A DNA stretch of 33,158 nucleotides from NCBI GenBank assembly GCA_030691545.1, contig JAUYEE010000018.1, positions 1 through 33,158 of the forward strand, written 5' to 3'. Made by a program: the position numbers and the translations under genes. The first letter of the stretch is position 1; every line of letters starts with the position of its first letter. Under the pieces are notes generated by a model. It did no database searches. It saw nothing but the letters and a program-made list of their open reading frames with translations, and was not told the DNA's origin. The stretch comes from a bacterium (GTDB taxonomy: Bacteria; Auribacterota; JABMQX01). Below are positions 25,159-32,627 of the stretch, piece by piece.

Positions 25159-25968
25159 ATGAAGGGACCGATCGAGTTCGCAAAATACACCGGAGCCGGC
25201 AACGACTTCATCCTCATTGACAACCGCTCCGGAGTATTCCCTGCGGATAGCGAGCTTATCCGCGAAATGTGCACTCGTCGAACCTCCATCGGGGCCGATG
25301 GACTCATTCTTCTCTGCTCTTCCGCGAAAGCCGACATCAGGATGCGATTCTTCAACTCCGATGGCGGCGAGGCGGAGATGTGTGGGAATGGAGCTCGCTG
25401 TCTGATTGCCTTTGCGAGACGAAAAGGTCTCGATAAGACAACCATCACTATGGAGACGATGGAGCGAGTATTGACCGCCCGCGTGGATGGAGAAACCGTC
25501 TCCCTCGACATGGGAGAGGTCACCGAAACGCGGCTCGACATTGATCTCGAGATTGATGGGCAGATATACCATGTCCATCATACGAACACCGGCGTCCCCC
25601 ACGCGGTCATGTTTGTGGAAAACGTGGAGGGAGTGGATGTGGTTAGTCTCGGCCGGAAGGTGCGATTCCACCCTCGCTTTCAGCCGAAGGGAGCAAACGC
25701 GAATTTTGTACACGTGACCGGCAAGAACACCATCTCCGCTCGCATCTATGAGAGAGGAGTAGAGGACGAAACGTTAGCCAGCGGGACCGGCTGCGCCGCC
25801 TGCGCGGTCATCACCAGTCTGGTGAAAGGACTGACCCCTCCGATCCGCGTCCGGACGCGAGGCGGAACAGTCCTCACCGTGAGCTTCAAGAAGAAGCGAG
25901 ATGACATATCTCAGTTGACCGTGAGCGGACCAGCACGGCTCGTTTACGAAGGGATTTACCACCCATGA
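25159..25968 (+). CDS. dapF: Diaminopimelate epimerase
   Basis: DapF interconverts LL- and meso-diaminopimelate without cofactor. ATG 25159 has GAGGAG nine bases upstream; a longer open frame overlapping lysA is rejected because homology begins at 'IEFAKYTGAGNDFILIDN'. The 269-residue protein has both catalytic cysteines: C75 in 'GGEAEMCGNGARCLIAF' and C212 in 'LASGTGCAACAVITSL'. It lies 52 nt after lysA, which uses its product. Together with dapL it supplies meso-DAP for peptidoglycan as well as lysine. Confidence 0.96.
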   Translation: MKGPIEFAKYTGAGNDFILIDNRSGVFPADSELIREMCTRRTSIGADGLILLCSSAKADIRMRFFNSDGGEAEMCGNGARCLIAFARRKGLDKTTITMETMERVLTARVDGETVSLDMGEVTETRLDIDLEIDGQIYHVHHTNTGVPHAVMFVENVEGVDVVSLGRKVRFHPRFQPKGANANFVHVTGKNTISARIYERGVEDETLASGTGCAACAVITSLVKGLTPPIRVRTRGGTVLTVSFKKKRDDISQLTVSGPARLVYEGIYHP

Positions 25969-26081
25969 TCGAACGTGCGAAACTGGCGGGGAGCATGTTT
26001 GCCCTCCCTTTACAGAGCAAGGTGAATAGTAGAAACCAGCCTATCCTGAACCTGACAAGGTAAGCTCACAAGGAGGACGCT

Positions 26082-26945
26082 ATGTTTCAAGGCTCAATTG
26101 TCGCCCTGGTCACTCCCTTCAAGAACGGGGCCGTGGACTACGACCGCCTGGCGGACCTGGTCGAATTTCATGTCGAGAAGGGGAGCGATGCCATTCTCCC
26201 CTGCGGAACAACCGGCGAATCGCCCACCTTATCTCACGAGGAACACAGGAAAGTCGTGGAGTTCGTCGTCAAGAGAGTGAATCACAGAATTCCCGTCATC
26301 GCGGGAGCCGGATCCAACAGCACGGAGGAAGCGCTTTCTCTGACGCGCCATGCCAGGGACGTGGGAGCCGACGCCGTTCTGAGCATCACCCCGTACTACA
26401 ACAAGCCCACGCAGAAAGGGATGGTCAAACACTTCACCTGCATCGCCGAAGAGGTTGACATCCCTATGATCCTCTATAATGTGCCCGGAAGAACCGGCGT
26501 GAACCTCCTCCCGCAGACGGTCGCGGAACTCTCCAAAGTCAAAAATATCGTCGCTGTCAAGGAAGCCAGCGGCAACATCTGCCAGATTTGCGACATCATC
26601 TCCTTGTGCGACATCACCGTTCTCTCCGGCGATGATTCGCTTACGTTCCCCTTGCTGGCGGTGGGTGGAAAAGGGGTCATCTCGGTGGCGGCGAACATTA
26701 TTCCGTCGGAGATGGCGGAACTGGTGCGGAGTTTTCACGACAACATGGAGCGCAGTCGCGAACTGCATTACAAGTACTGGAGGTTGTTCAAGGACCTTTT
26801 CGTCGAGACTAACCCCATCCCGGTGAAAACCGCTATGGAGATGATGGGGCTGATGGATTTTGAGATTCGGCTGCCGCTGTGCGAGATGAGCGAGGCGAGC
26901 AAACAGGTCCTTCGCTCCACTCTGAGCAGTTGTGGTCTGATTTGA
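26082..26945 (+). CDS. dapA: 4-hydroxy-tetrahydrodipicolinate synthase
   Basis: DapA condenses pyruvate with aspartate semialdehyde, the first committed lysine step. The 287-residue TIM barrel has 'PCGTTGESPTLSHEEH', Tyr132 in 'ILYNVPGRTG' and the Schiff-base lysine K160 in 'IVAVKEASGNICQI'. The start has a strong AGGAGG just upstream (near 26072). The 113-nt gap before it shows no known lysine riboswitch features. dapB follows 21 nt after the stop. Confidence 0.96.
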   Translation: MFQGSIVALVTPFKNGAVDYDRLADLVEFHVEKGSDAILPCGTTGESPTLSHEEHRKVVEFVVKRVNHRIPVIAGAGSNSTEEALSLTRHARDVGADAVLSITPYYNKPTQKGMVKHFTCIAEEVDIPMILYNVPGRTGVNLLPQTVAELSKVKNIVAVKEASGNICQICDIISLCDITVLSGDDSLTFPLLAVGGKGVISVAANIIPSEMAELVRSFHDNMERSRELHYKYWRLFKDLFVETNPIPVKTAMEMMGLMDFEIRLPLCEMSEASKQVLRSTLSSCGLI

Positions 26946-26966
26946 CGAATGATAGGGGAAACTGCG

Positions 26967-27764
26967 ATGACAAAGATTGTTATTTCGGGAGCAGCAGGGC
27001 GAATGGGTCGGGCTATCGTCGCCCTCGCGCTAGACGATGCGGAGCTTGAGATCGTGGGGGCGGTTGAGGCAAAAGGGCATCCCGACCTTCGCAACGACGC
27101 TGGCGTTGTTGCCGGCATCGCTGCGCTCGGAGTCCGGCTCAGCAGTGATCTCGCGGAGGTCATCTCGCTGGCGGACGTGGTCGTGGATTTCTCCGAAAAG
27201 GCGAACGCCCTGGCTTCCGTCGAGATTGCGCGGCGAGCCAGGAAAGGTATGGTCATCGGAACCACTGGCTTCACGGAGGACGAGGTCGCCCGCATCAAAG
27301 CTGCCGCTCAAGACATCCCCATTCTCCTCAGCCCGAACATGAGCGTTGGCGTGAATCTCCTGTTCCACATCGTGGCGGAGACTGCAAGGAAGTTGAAAGG
27401 ATACGACATCGAGATTATCGAGATTCATCACAACAAGAAGAAGGATGCTCCGAGCGGCACCGCGAAGAAACTCGCCCAGGTCGCGGCACAAGCCACCGGA
27501 ACAGACCTGTCTCGCGACGCCGTTTACGGGAGAGAAGGTATTGTCGGGGAACGTAAGACAGGCGAGATCGGGATACTCGCCGCACGCGCTGGCGACGTCG
27601 TCGGGGAACATACGGTCATCTTCGCCGGGCCCGGCGAGAGGGTCGAGCTGACGCACCGCGCTCATAGCCGCAATACCTTCGCTTCCGGCGCCCTTCGTGC
27701 GGCGCAGTTCGTCGCCAAGGCTCCTCCCGGCTTCTACTCGATGGCCGACGTGCTCGAGGCATAA
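26967..27764 (+). CDS. dapB: 4-hydroxy-tetrahydrodipicolinate reductase
   Basis: DapB reduces the DapA product with NAD(P)H. ATG 26967 is chosen over 26949 because AGGGGA is eight bases upstream and the Rossmann strand 'KIVISGAAGRMGRAIV' begins two residues later. The 265-residue protein has 'GTTGFTEDEV', 'SPNMSVGVNLLFHI', and the signature 'EIIEIHHNKKKDAPSGTAKKLA' with the catalytic His and Lys. 'SRNTFASGALRAAQFV' ends the domain. Cofactor preference cannot be fixed by eye. Confidence 0.96.
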   Translation: MTKIVISGAAGRMGRAIVALALDDAELEIVGAVEAKGHPDLRNDAGVVAGIAALGVRLSSDLAEVISLADVVVDFSEKANALASVEIARRARKGMVIGTTGFTEDEVARIKAAAQDIPILLSPNMSVGVNLLFHIVAETARKLKGYDIEIIEIHHNKKKDAPSGTAKKLAQVAAQATGTDLSRDAVYGREGIVGERKTGEIGILAARAGDVVGEHTVIFAGPGERVELTHRAHSRNTFASGALRAAQFVAKAPPGFYSMADVLEA

Positions 27765-27821
27765 ACGGGAACGGGTCTCTTTTCAAACCACGGTTTCACT
27801 GCAAGACAAGATGGGTTCCAC

Positions 27822-28169
27822 ATGGCGAATGTCCTGATTGTCGTTGACATGCTGGAAGGATTTTGCAGAGAAGGCTATCCCCTGTTCTGCGGGGAGGATG
27901 CCGTCAAGATTATCCCATTCGTGAAAAAGAAAATTGAAGAATACGACAAGCAAGGTCTCCCTATGATCTTCGTTGCGGATAATCACGCGCCAGACGATAA
28001 AGAATTCCAGCTTTTCCCGCCGCACTGTGTCAATGGAACGAAGGAAGCCGAGGTCATTCCAGGGTTATTCGAGGCGGCCAGAAGAAGAGTGCTCATTCCC
28101 AAGAACCGCTACAGCATGGCAAAGGAAGGAAGAAAACCCGTGGAGAACCCCGATCTCGAAAGGGTTTGA
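27822..28169 (+). pseudogene. Truncated isochorismatase/nicotinamidase-like cysteine hydrolase
   Basis: The 115 residues match the N-terminal two thirds of the cysteine hydrolase family. Visible are the catalytic Asp in 'IVVDMLEGFC', the metal/substrate segment 'VADNHAPDDKEFQLFPPHCVNGT', and the catalytic Lys in 'RRVLIPKNRYS'. The frame stops after 'NPDLERV', before the strand and helix that carry the nucleophilic cysteine (usually 'GVCTDICV'). Full-length relatives have about 170-190 residues. No remainder of the gene is found in any frame downstream before the transporter gene. It should be inactive. The sequence after 28165 looks unrelated. Confidence 0.8.
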
Positions 28170-28330
28170 TTGCGCCGTACAGCGACAGATTCACCAGCCA
28201 AGTCCACCAGCGCCACGTCGCCGTCCACCGAAAGCAAACCCCAACGCCGCGTGGGGGAGCATCCGGATGCGATTTCTCGCCTTTATTACTGGGGCAAGGA
28301 TTGTGAGCTGCGAGAGAGGAGATCAAGGTG
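28170..28330. other. Foreign-looking segment after the truncated hydrolase
   Basis: From about 28166 the hydrolase homology ends sharply. On the minus strand one frame of 28166-28260 reads protein-like ('WGLLSVDGDVALVDLAGES') but has no start, binding site or flanking continuation. It may be a fragment of another gene or of a dispersed repeat. Confidence 0.35.
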
Positions 28331-29302
28331 ATGCTGGAACAAGGTGAAGAAGAATTGGACGCTGAGAGCGATTCCGCTGATTACACGACGCACTGCCACT
28401 GGCCCCTGACCGGAGATTCTTCCTATGCTTCGGGCGAGTACCGAGGAGTCGAGAAGAAGAAGCTGAAGCTCTCTATGGGGATCACGGGTGGAACCATGGT
28501 CGTCGAAGCTGTCGGCGGGGTCATGACGAACAGCTTAGCTTTGCTGAGCGACGCGGGCCACATGTTCACGCATTTGTTTGCGTTGGGCGTCAGTCTTGGG
28601 GCGATCCTGATTGCATCCAGGGACCCCTGCCACCACAGAACGTACGGTCTCTTTCGTGCAGAAATCCTCGCGGCTCTCTTCAACAGCCTTTTCCTTTTCG
28701 CCGTGACCGCTTTCATCTTCTACGAAGGGGCCAAACGGCTCGTGGACCCGCAGCCCGTTCGGAGCCTCGAAATGCTCTTCGTGGCGATGTCGGGACTCGG
28801 CGTGAACGTCCTGTGCCTTTTCATTCTCCGCGGAAGCCACAGAGACGACCTCAACGTCAAAGGCGCCTTTCTTCACATGGTCGCCGACACCGCTTCATCC
28901 GTCGCGGTCGTATCCGGAGCGGTCGTCCTCTATTTCACGAACTGGTCTCCCATAGACCCACTATTGAGCATCGGCATTTCTCTCGTGATCCTCACGTGGG
29001 CATACAGGCTGTTTAAGGATTCTGTCAGCATATTGATGGAATCGGCGCCCAAAGGAATCAACATTGACAAGGTCAGCGCCACACTGAAAAAAGAGGTTCC
29101 GGAAATCCAAGATATTTACGATATGCACATCTGGGTGATTACGTCTAATATGTATTCGTTGACAGCCCACATCAGCATTATTGAGGGTAGCAGGCAGAGA
29201 TCCGCGCAGACCCTTCGCAGAATCAATCAGGTTCTTAATGAGACGTATCATATCGGTCACACGACGATTCAGGTCGAGACGGAAAGAGCCCCGGCATCAT
29301 GA
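28331..29302 (+). CDS. Cation diffusion facilitator (CzcD/ZitB-like) metal transporter
   Basis: The 323-residue inner-membrane protein exports divalent cations (usually Zn2+, also Co2+, Cd2+) in exchange for protons. About 45 N-terminal cytoplasmic residues contain 'THCHW'. Six transmembrane helices follow. The transport site uses the residue sets 'NSLALLSDAGHMFTH' in helix 2 and 'FLHMVADTASSVAVV' in helix 5, the HxxxD arrangement typical of zinc. The C-terminal cytoplasmic domain ('EVPEIQDIYDMHIWVITSNMYSLTAHISI') is the ferredoxin-like dimer domain. ATG 28331 is favoured over GTG 28328 because AGAGGAGA lies 8 nt before it. It is unrelated to the lysine genes around it. Confidence 0.92.
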   Translation: MLEQGEEELDAESDSADYTTHCHWPLTGDSSYASGEYRGVEKKKLKLSMGITGGTMVVEAVGGVMTNSLALLSDAGHMFTHLFALGVSLGAILIASRDPCHHRTYGLFRAEILAALFNSLFLFAVTAFIFYEGAKRLVDPQPVRSLEMLFVAMSGLGVNVLCLFILRGSHRDDLNVKGAFLHMVADTASSVAVVSGAVVLYFTNWSPIDPLLSIGISLVILTWAYRLFKDSVSILMESAPKGINIDKVSATLKKEVPEIQDIYDMHIWVITSNMYSLTAHISIIEGSRQRSAQTLRRINQVLNETYHIGHTTIQVETERAPAS

Positions 29303-29806
29303 ATTTGCTCGGCGAACGAAGGGGCCAACAGAATCTGCATCAAATCTTCATGGGAGGAGGCTCCGTTTCGGTGGCAGTGGCGCGCCGTCCGTCGCAGTTC
29401 GCAGGCGGCCGCGCTGCGTGGATGGACCCTCTATTACGCCCTTACAGGGCTTTGGGAGGTTGGGTTGCATGGCGTTCCCAGGGCGTTGCCCTGGGCTAAG
29501 CTATTTCGCCCCGTTGGGGCTTGGCGTCTTCTTTTGGACAAAGCCCTGAAAGGGCGCAATGAGCCATGCCACTGCAATGGAGCCGCACCGGGAGAGGGAC
29601 ATCAGGCACGGCGGAACAACATGCGCGCGGTGAAACCCGGGTCTGCCCCTGTAAGGCGAGGGCGACGGTTGTGTTCTCCGTTGCTTTGATGGAGAGCCGC
29701 GAGAAATTCATTGGGAAAGCCCGGGAGTAGGTCAGAGCGCCGTTCACAGCAATGCAATTTTGATCCAGCGATAGACGTGGAGAAACCTCAGAATGGAAGG
29801 GGCACT
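29303..29806. other. Gap before dapL carrying four triloop hairpins
   Basis: No gene is supported in these 504 bp. The central part holds four hairpins, listed separately. The end carries the dapL binding site (GGAAGGGG, 29795-29802). Short open frames here (66-122 codons) lack family features. Confidence 0.6.
29438..29555. repeat. Row of four hairpins, all with three-base loops
   Basis: The hairpins are GCCCT-TAC-AGGGC (29438-29450), CCCAGGGC-GTT-GCCCTGGG (29477-29495), GCCCC-GTT-GGGGC (29508-29520) and GCCCT-GAA-AGGGC (29543-29555). All arms are perfect. The first and last share the same stem with different loops; the middle two share the GTT loop with different stems. They look like REP-type dispersed repeats. 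Confidence 0.8.
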
Positions 29807-31003
29807 ATGCCAGTATCGAAAGAGTTCTCAAACAGACTGAAAGCCCTGCCCGAATACCTGTTTGTGGAGATTGATCGCGCGAAAAAGGAGGTGCAAGCGA
29901 GGGGGGCGGACGTTATTGACCTCGGCATTGTTGACCCTGACCTGCCCACGCCGGACGCCATCATTCGCGCCATGGAGCGCGGAATCAACAACCCCGCCAA
30001 TCATCAATACCCCACGAACTACGGGATGATCGAGTTCCGGCGTGAAATCGCCGCCTGGTACGCGAGACGCTTCGGCGTCCAGCTCGATCCTGCAACCGAA
30101 GTCCTTCCGATTCTCGGCTCCAAGGAGGGGATTGGTCACATCCCCCTCGCGTTCGTCAATCCGGGCGACGTTGTCCTTGTCCCTGACCCCGGCTATCCCG
30201 TTTACCGCGCCGGCACGGTCATCGCCGGCGGCGATCCCTATTCCATGGGACTCCTTGAGGAGAACGGTTTTCTCCCCGTATTCGACGACATCCCTTCCGA
30301 AATCGCAAAGCGCGCTCGGCTGATGTTCATCAATTACCCGAACAATCCCACGGCAGCGGTTGCATCGGAGGAATTCTTCCGCCAGGCGGTACGCTTTGCT
30401 GAGACAAACGACATCATCGTCTGCCACGACGCCGCTTATTCCGAAATGAGTTACGATGGCTACGTCTCCCCCAGCTTCCTGGCGGTTGAAGGTGCAAAAG
30501 AGGTGGGAATCGAGTTCAACTCCCTCTCGAAGACGTTCAATATGACCGGATGGCGGGTGGGGTTCGCCGTCGGCAATGCCAAGATTCTTGCCGGCCTCGC
30601 CAAAGTCAAATCCAACGTGGACTCCGGGATGTTCCAGGCGCTTCAGGTCGCGGGAATCGCCGCTCTCACGGAGGGCCTTTCCGAGTTCAGAACCCGGCAA
30701 ATGGCGACCTATCAGCGAAGGAGAGACCTCCTTTGCGACGGGCTGAATGCCATGGGCTGGAAAATCGAGAAGCCGAAGGGAGGACTGTGCGTCTGGGCGC
30801 GCCTTCCGGGAAACGTCACATCCTCTGCGGCGTCTATGGATTGCCTCCGCAAGGCGGCAGTGGTGATTACTCCAGGGACCGGCTTCGGCAGATACGGCGA
30901 AGGCTACGTCCGCCTTTCGTTGACGTGCCCGGAGGAGAGAATCAGTGAAGCCGTCAAAAGAATCGGGCCAGTCTATTCAGAATGGACAAAGGCAACCAGT
31001 TGA
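29807..31003 (+). CDS. dapL: LL-diaminopimelate aminotransferase
   Basis: DapL converts tetrahydrodipicolinate directly to LL-diaminopimelate using glutamate, bypassing the acyl steps (DapD/C/E). ATG 29807 has GGAAGGGG about 5 nt upstream, giving 398 residues. It is a fold-type I aminotransferase with 'IDLGIVDPDLPTPDAII', 'ILGSKEGIGHIPLAFVNPGD', 'VPDPGYPVYRAGTVIAGG', 'INYPNNPTAAVA', 'CHDAAYSEMSYDGY' and the PLP lysine K242 in 'FNSLSKTFNMTGWRVGFAVG'. The presence of dapA, dapB, dapF and lysA nearby strongly supports DapL rather than a general aspartate aminotransferase. folK overlaps its 3' end. Confidence 0.92.
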   Translation: MPVSKEFSNRLKALPEYLFVEIDRAKKEVQARGADVIDLGIVDPDLPTPDAIIRAMERGINNPANHQYPTNYGMIEFRREIAAWYARRFGVQLDPATEVLPILGSKEGIGHIPLAFVNPGDVVLVPDPGYPVYRAGTVIAGGDPYSMGLLEENGFLPVFDDIPSEIAKRARLMFINYPNNPTAAVASEEFFRQAVRFAETNDIIVCHDAAYSEMSYDGYVSPSFLAVEGAKEVGIEFNSLSKTFNMTGWRVGFAVGNAKILAGLAKVKSNVDSGMFQALQVAGIAALTEGLSEFRTRQMATYQRRRDLLCDGLNAMGWKIEKPKGGLCVWARLPGNVTSSAASMDCLRKAAVVITPGTGFGRYGEGYVRLSLTCPEERISEAVKRIGPVYSEWTKATS

Positions 31004-31521
31004 CCGAAAAGCGTCAGGGCGGCTCGAGGAGAGCATCGGGTGTGCGGGCGCACATTGCCCTCGGCTCGAACGTTGGAGACCGTCAAGGCAACATCCGGTC
31101 TGCAATCGAGAAGATGCAGAGCGTCTCGGGTGTGCGCGTAACAAAAATCTCACTGGTGTACGAGACGCAGCCGGTAGGGGGCCCTCCCCAGGGCATGTAT
31201 CTCAATGCGGTCGTAGAGGTGGAGTGCGGCCTTTCGGCGGCTGAGCTTCTCAAGCAGCTCCAGTGCATCGAAAATGAGCTGGGCCGAACCCGACCCGGAA
31301 AAGACTTCCCTCGGACGATAGACCTTGATATTCTACTGTTCGGAGACGAGGTGATTGATGAGCCAGACCTCAAGGTTCCGCACCCGCGAATGCACGAACG
31401 AGCCTTTGTCCTGGACCCATTGGCCGAGATCGCTCCGGACGCCGTTCACCCCGTGCTCGGCAAGACCGTCGCGGAGTTGAGACAGACTCTTTGCCGTGCA
31501 GGACCCGGGAAGTCAGCTTGA
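30982..31521 (+). CDS. folK: 2-amino-4-hydroxy-6-hydroxymethyldihydropteridine diphosphokinase
   Basis: FolK transfers pyrophosphate from ATP to the pterin in folate synthesis. The 179-residue frame contains 'HIALGSNVGDRQGNI', 'VYETQPVGGPPQGMYLNAVVEVE', the metal/ATP motif 'RTIDLDILLFGDEVID' and 'VPHPRMHERAFVLDPLAEIAP'. ATG 30982 overlaps dapL by 22 nt and adds about 20 basic residues before the first strand. A GTG near 31042 would start nearer the homology, so the start is uncertain. It begins a cofactor group continued by panB and panC. Confidence 0.93.
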   Translation: MDKGNQLTEKRQGGSRRASGVRAHIALGSNVGDRQGNIRSAIEKMQSVSGVRVTKISLVYETQPVGGPPQGMYLNAVVEVECGLSAAELLKQLQCIENELGRTRPGKDFPRTIDLDILLFGDEVIDEPDLKVPHPRMHERAFVLDPLAEIAPDAVHPVLGKTVAELRQTLCRAGPGKSA

Positions 31522-31539
31522 TTACCGTTCGGCTCAGGC

Positions 31540-31588
31540 GTAGCGCAAGCTCCGAGCTTGCAGGATGCAGGCAAGATGCCTGCGCTAC
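31540..31588 (+). repeat. Compound palindrome able to form a three-way junction
   Basis: An outer stem GTAGC/GCTAC (31540-31544 with 31584-31588) encloses two perfect hairpins. These are GCAAGCT-CCG-AGCTTGC (31545-31561) and GCAGGC-AAGAT-GCCTGC (31567-31583), joined by AGGAT. There are no unpaired bases at the other two junctions. The second hairpin plus GCTACA also occurs alone at 18878-18900. Confidence 0.75.
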
Positions 31589-31617
31589 AACTTCTAACCG
31601 CTGATGCTCTCTGTACC

Positions 31618-31704
31618 GCTGGCATCTTGCCGGCTGTCTCGGGGGCATCTTGCCCCCGATTCCGAAGGCGGGACGCCCTCGGGACTGCCCCGCCTGGGCG
31701 GGGC
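31618..31704 (+). repeat. Three further hairpins before panB
   Basis: GCTGGCA-TCT-TGCCGGC (31618-31634, one G-T pair), GGGGGCA-TCT-TGCCCCC (31641-31657) and GCCCCGCC-TG-GGCGGGGC (31687-31704) follow one another. The first two share the core GCATCTTGC with different outer stems. The last ends 32 nt before the panB start. With 31540-31588 they fill the 215-bp folK-panB gap. Confidence 0.8.
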
Positions 31705-31736
31705 GGCGTTACCTGCTGGCCGAAAATGAGGCGACC

Positions 31737-32540
31737 ATGTCCCCAGAAAAAATCACTCCCGAGGTCATCAGGCGAAGAAAGACCCTGGGCGAAAAAATCA
31801 CCGCCCTGACAGCGTATGATTATCCGACGGCCCTCTGCCTGAACGAAGCCGGAATAGATATGATTCTTGTCGGTGACAGCCTGGGCATGGTCGTTCTGGG
31901 ACATCCCAACACGCTCCGAGTGACAATGGAGAATATGCTCGAGCATTGCCGGGCGGTCGCCCGGGGCAATTCCACCGCGCTTCTTGTTGGCGACATGCCC
32001 TTTCTCTCGTGTACCACATCTGTTCCCGACGCCGTCCGAAACGCCGGGCGCATGGTACAGGAAGGCGAAATGGAGGGGGTCAAGGTGGAAGGCGGAAGCG
32101 ACATGGCTGGCACTATCGCCGCCATTGTCCGGGCGGGCATTCCTGTTCTGGGGCACATCGGCTTCACGCCCCAGCAGAGCCTCAAAGGCGGGAAAAAGGT
32201 GCAGGGCAGAGACCGCCCCTGCGTCGAACGGCTTCTCAGCGATGCCCTCGCCGTCGAGCAGGCAGGCGCCTTCGCCATCGTTTTAGAGTGCCTCACCGTC
32301 TCGTGCGCCGGGGCAATCACCGAAAAGCTCACCATACCGACCGTAGGAATTGGCTCGGGCCCCTGCTGCGACGGGCAAATCCTTGTGTCCTCGGATATGC
32401 TTGGGCTTTATGAAGCCGCCTCATTCAAGCACGTCAAGGAATACGCGAACCTGGCGACCATCATGAAGAACGCTTTCGGCGAATATATCCGCGAGGTCAA
32501 AGAGGGTAGATTCCCCGGCAAGCAACACACGTTCGAGTGA
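31737..32540 (+). CDS. panB: 3-methyl-2-oxobutanoate hydroxymethyltransferase
   Basis: PanB makes ketopantoate from ketoisovalerate with methylene-tetrahydrofolate, the first step of the pantoate branch. ATG 31737 follows GAGG by 5 nt; an upstream ATG at 31650 reads only palindrome sequence. The 267-residue barrel has 'ALTAYDYPTALCLNEAGIDMILVGDSLGMVVLGH' in parts, with the Mg-binding Asp in VGDSLGM. It also has 'LLVGDMPFLSC', 'GVKVEGGSDMAGTIAAIV', 'VLGHIGFTPQQ', the Glu in 'AFAIVLECLT' and 'TVGIGSGPCCDGQILVSSDMLGL'. The folate link fits the neighbouring folK. Confidence 0.95.
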   Translation: MSPEKITPEVIRRRKTLGEKITALTAYDYPTALCLNEAGIDMILVGDSLGMVVLGHPNTLRVTMENMLEHCRAVARGNSTALLVGDMPFLSCTTSVPDAVRNAGRMVQEGEMEGVKVEGGSDMAGTIAAIVRAGIPVLGHIGFTPQQSLKGGKKVQGRDRPCVERLLSDALAVEQAGAFAIVLECLTVSCAGAITEKLTIPTVGIGSGPCCDGQILVSSDMLGLYEAASFKHVKEYANLATIMKNAFGEYIREVKEGRFPGKQHTFE

Positions 32541-32557
32541 GGCTCACCCGACGGTAG

Positions 32558-32576
32558 ACGCGGCATCTTGCCGCGT
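32558..32576 (+). repeat. TCT triloop hairpin between panB and panC
   Basis: ACGCGGCA-TCT-TGCCGCGT has perfect 8-bp arms. The inner GCATCTTGC matches the hairpins at 31618 and 31641; the outer pairs differ. Confidence 0.8.
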
Positions 32577-32627
32577 ATGTAAGCGACTGGAAGCCACTTC
32601 TACTGGTCGCCTCAGGGCAATTCCGCG

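Noticed and set aside
25969..26081. Lysine riboswitch before dapA
   Set aside because: At 113 nt the gap is too short and lacks the conserved lysine-aptamer stems.
31650..31736. Longer panB start at 31650
   Set aside because: The extra residues translate palindromic repeat sequence; the binding site and homology support 31737.
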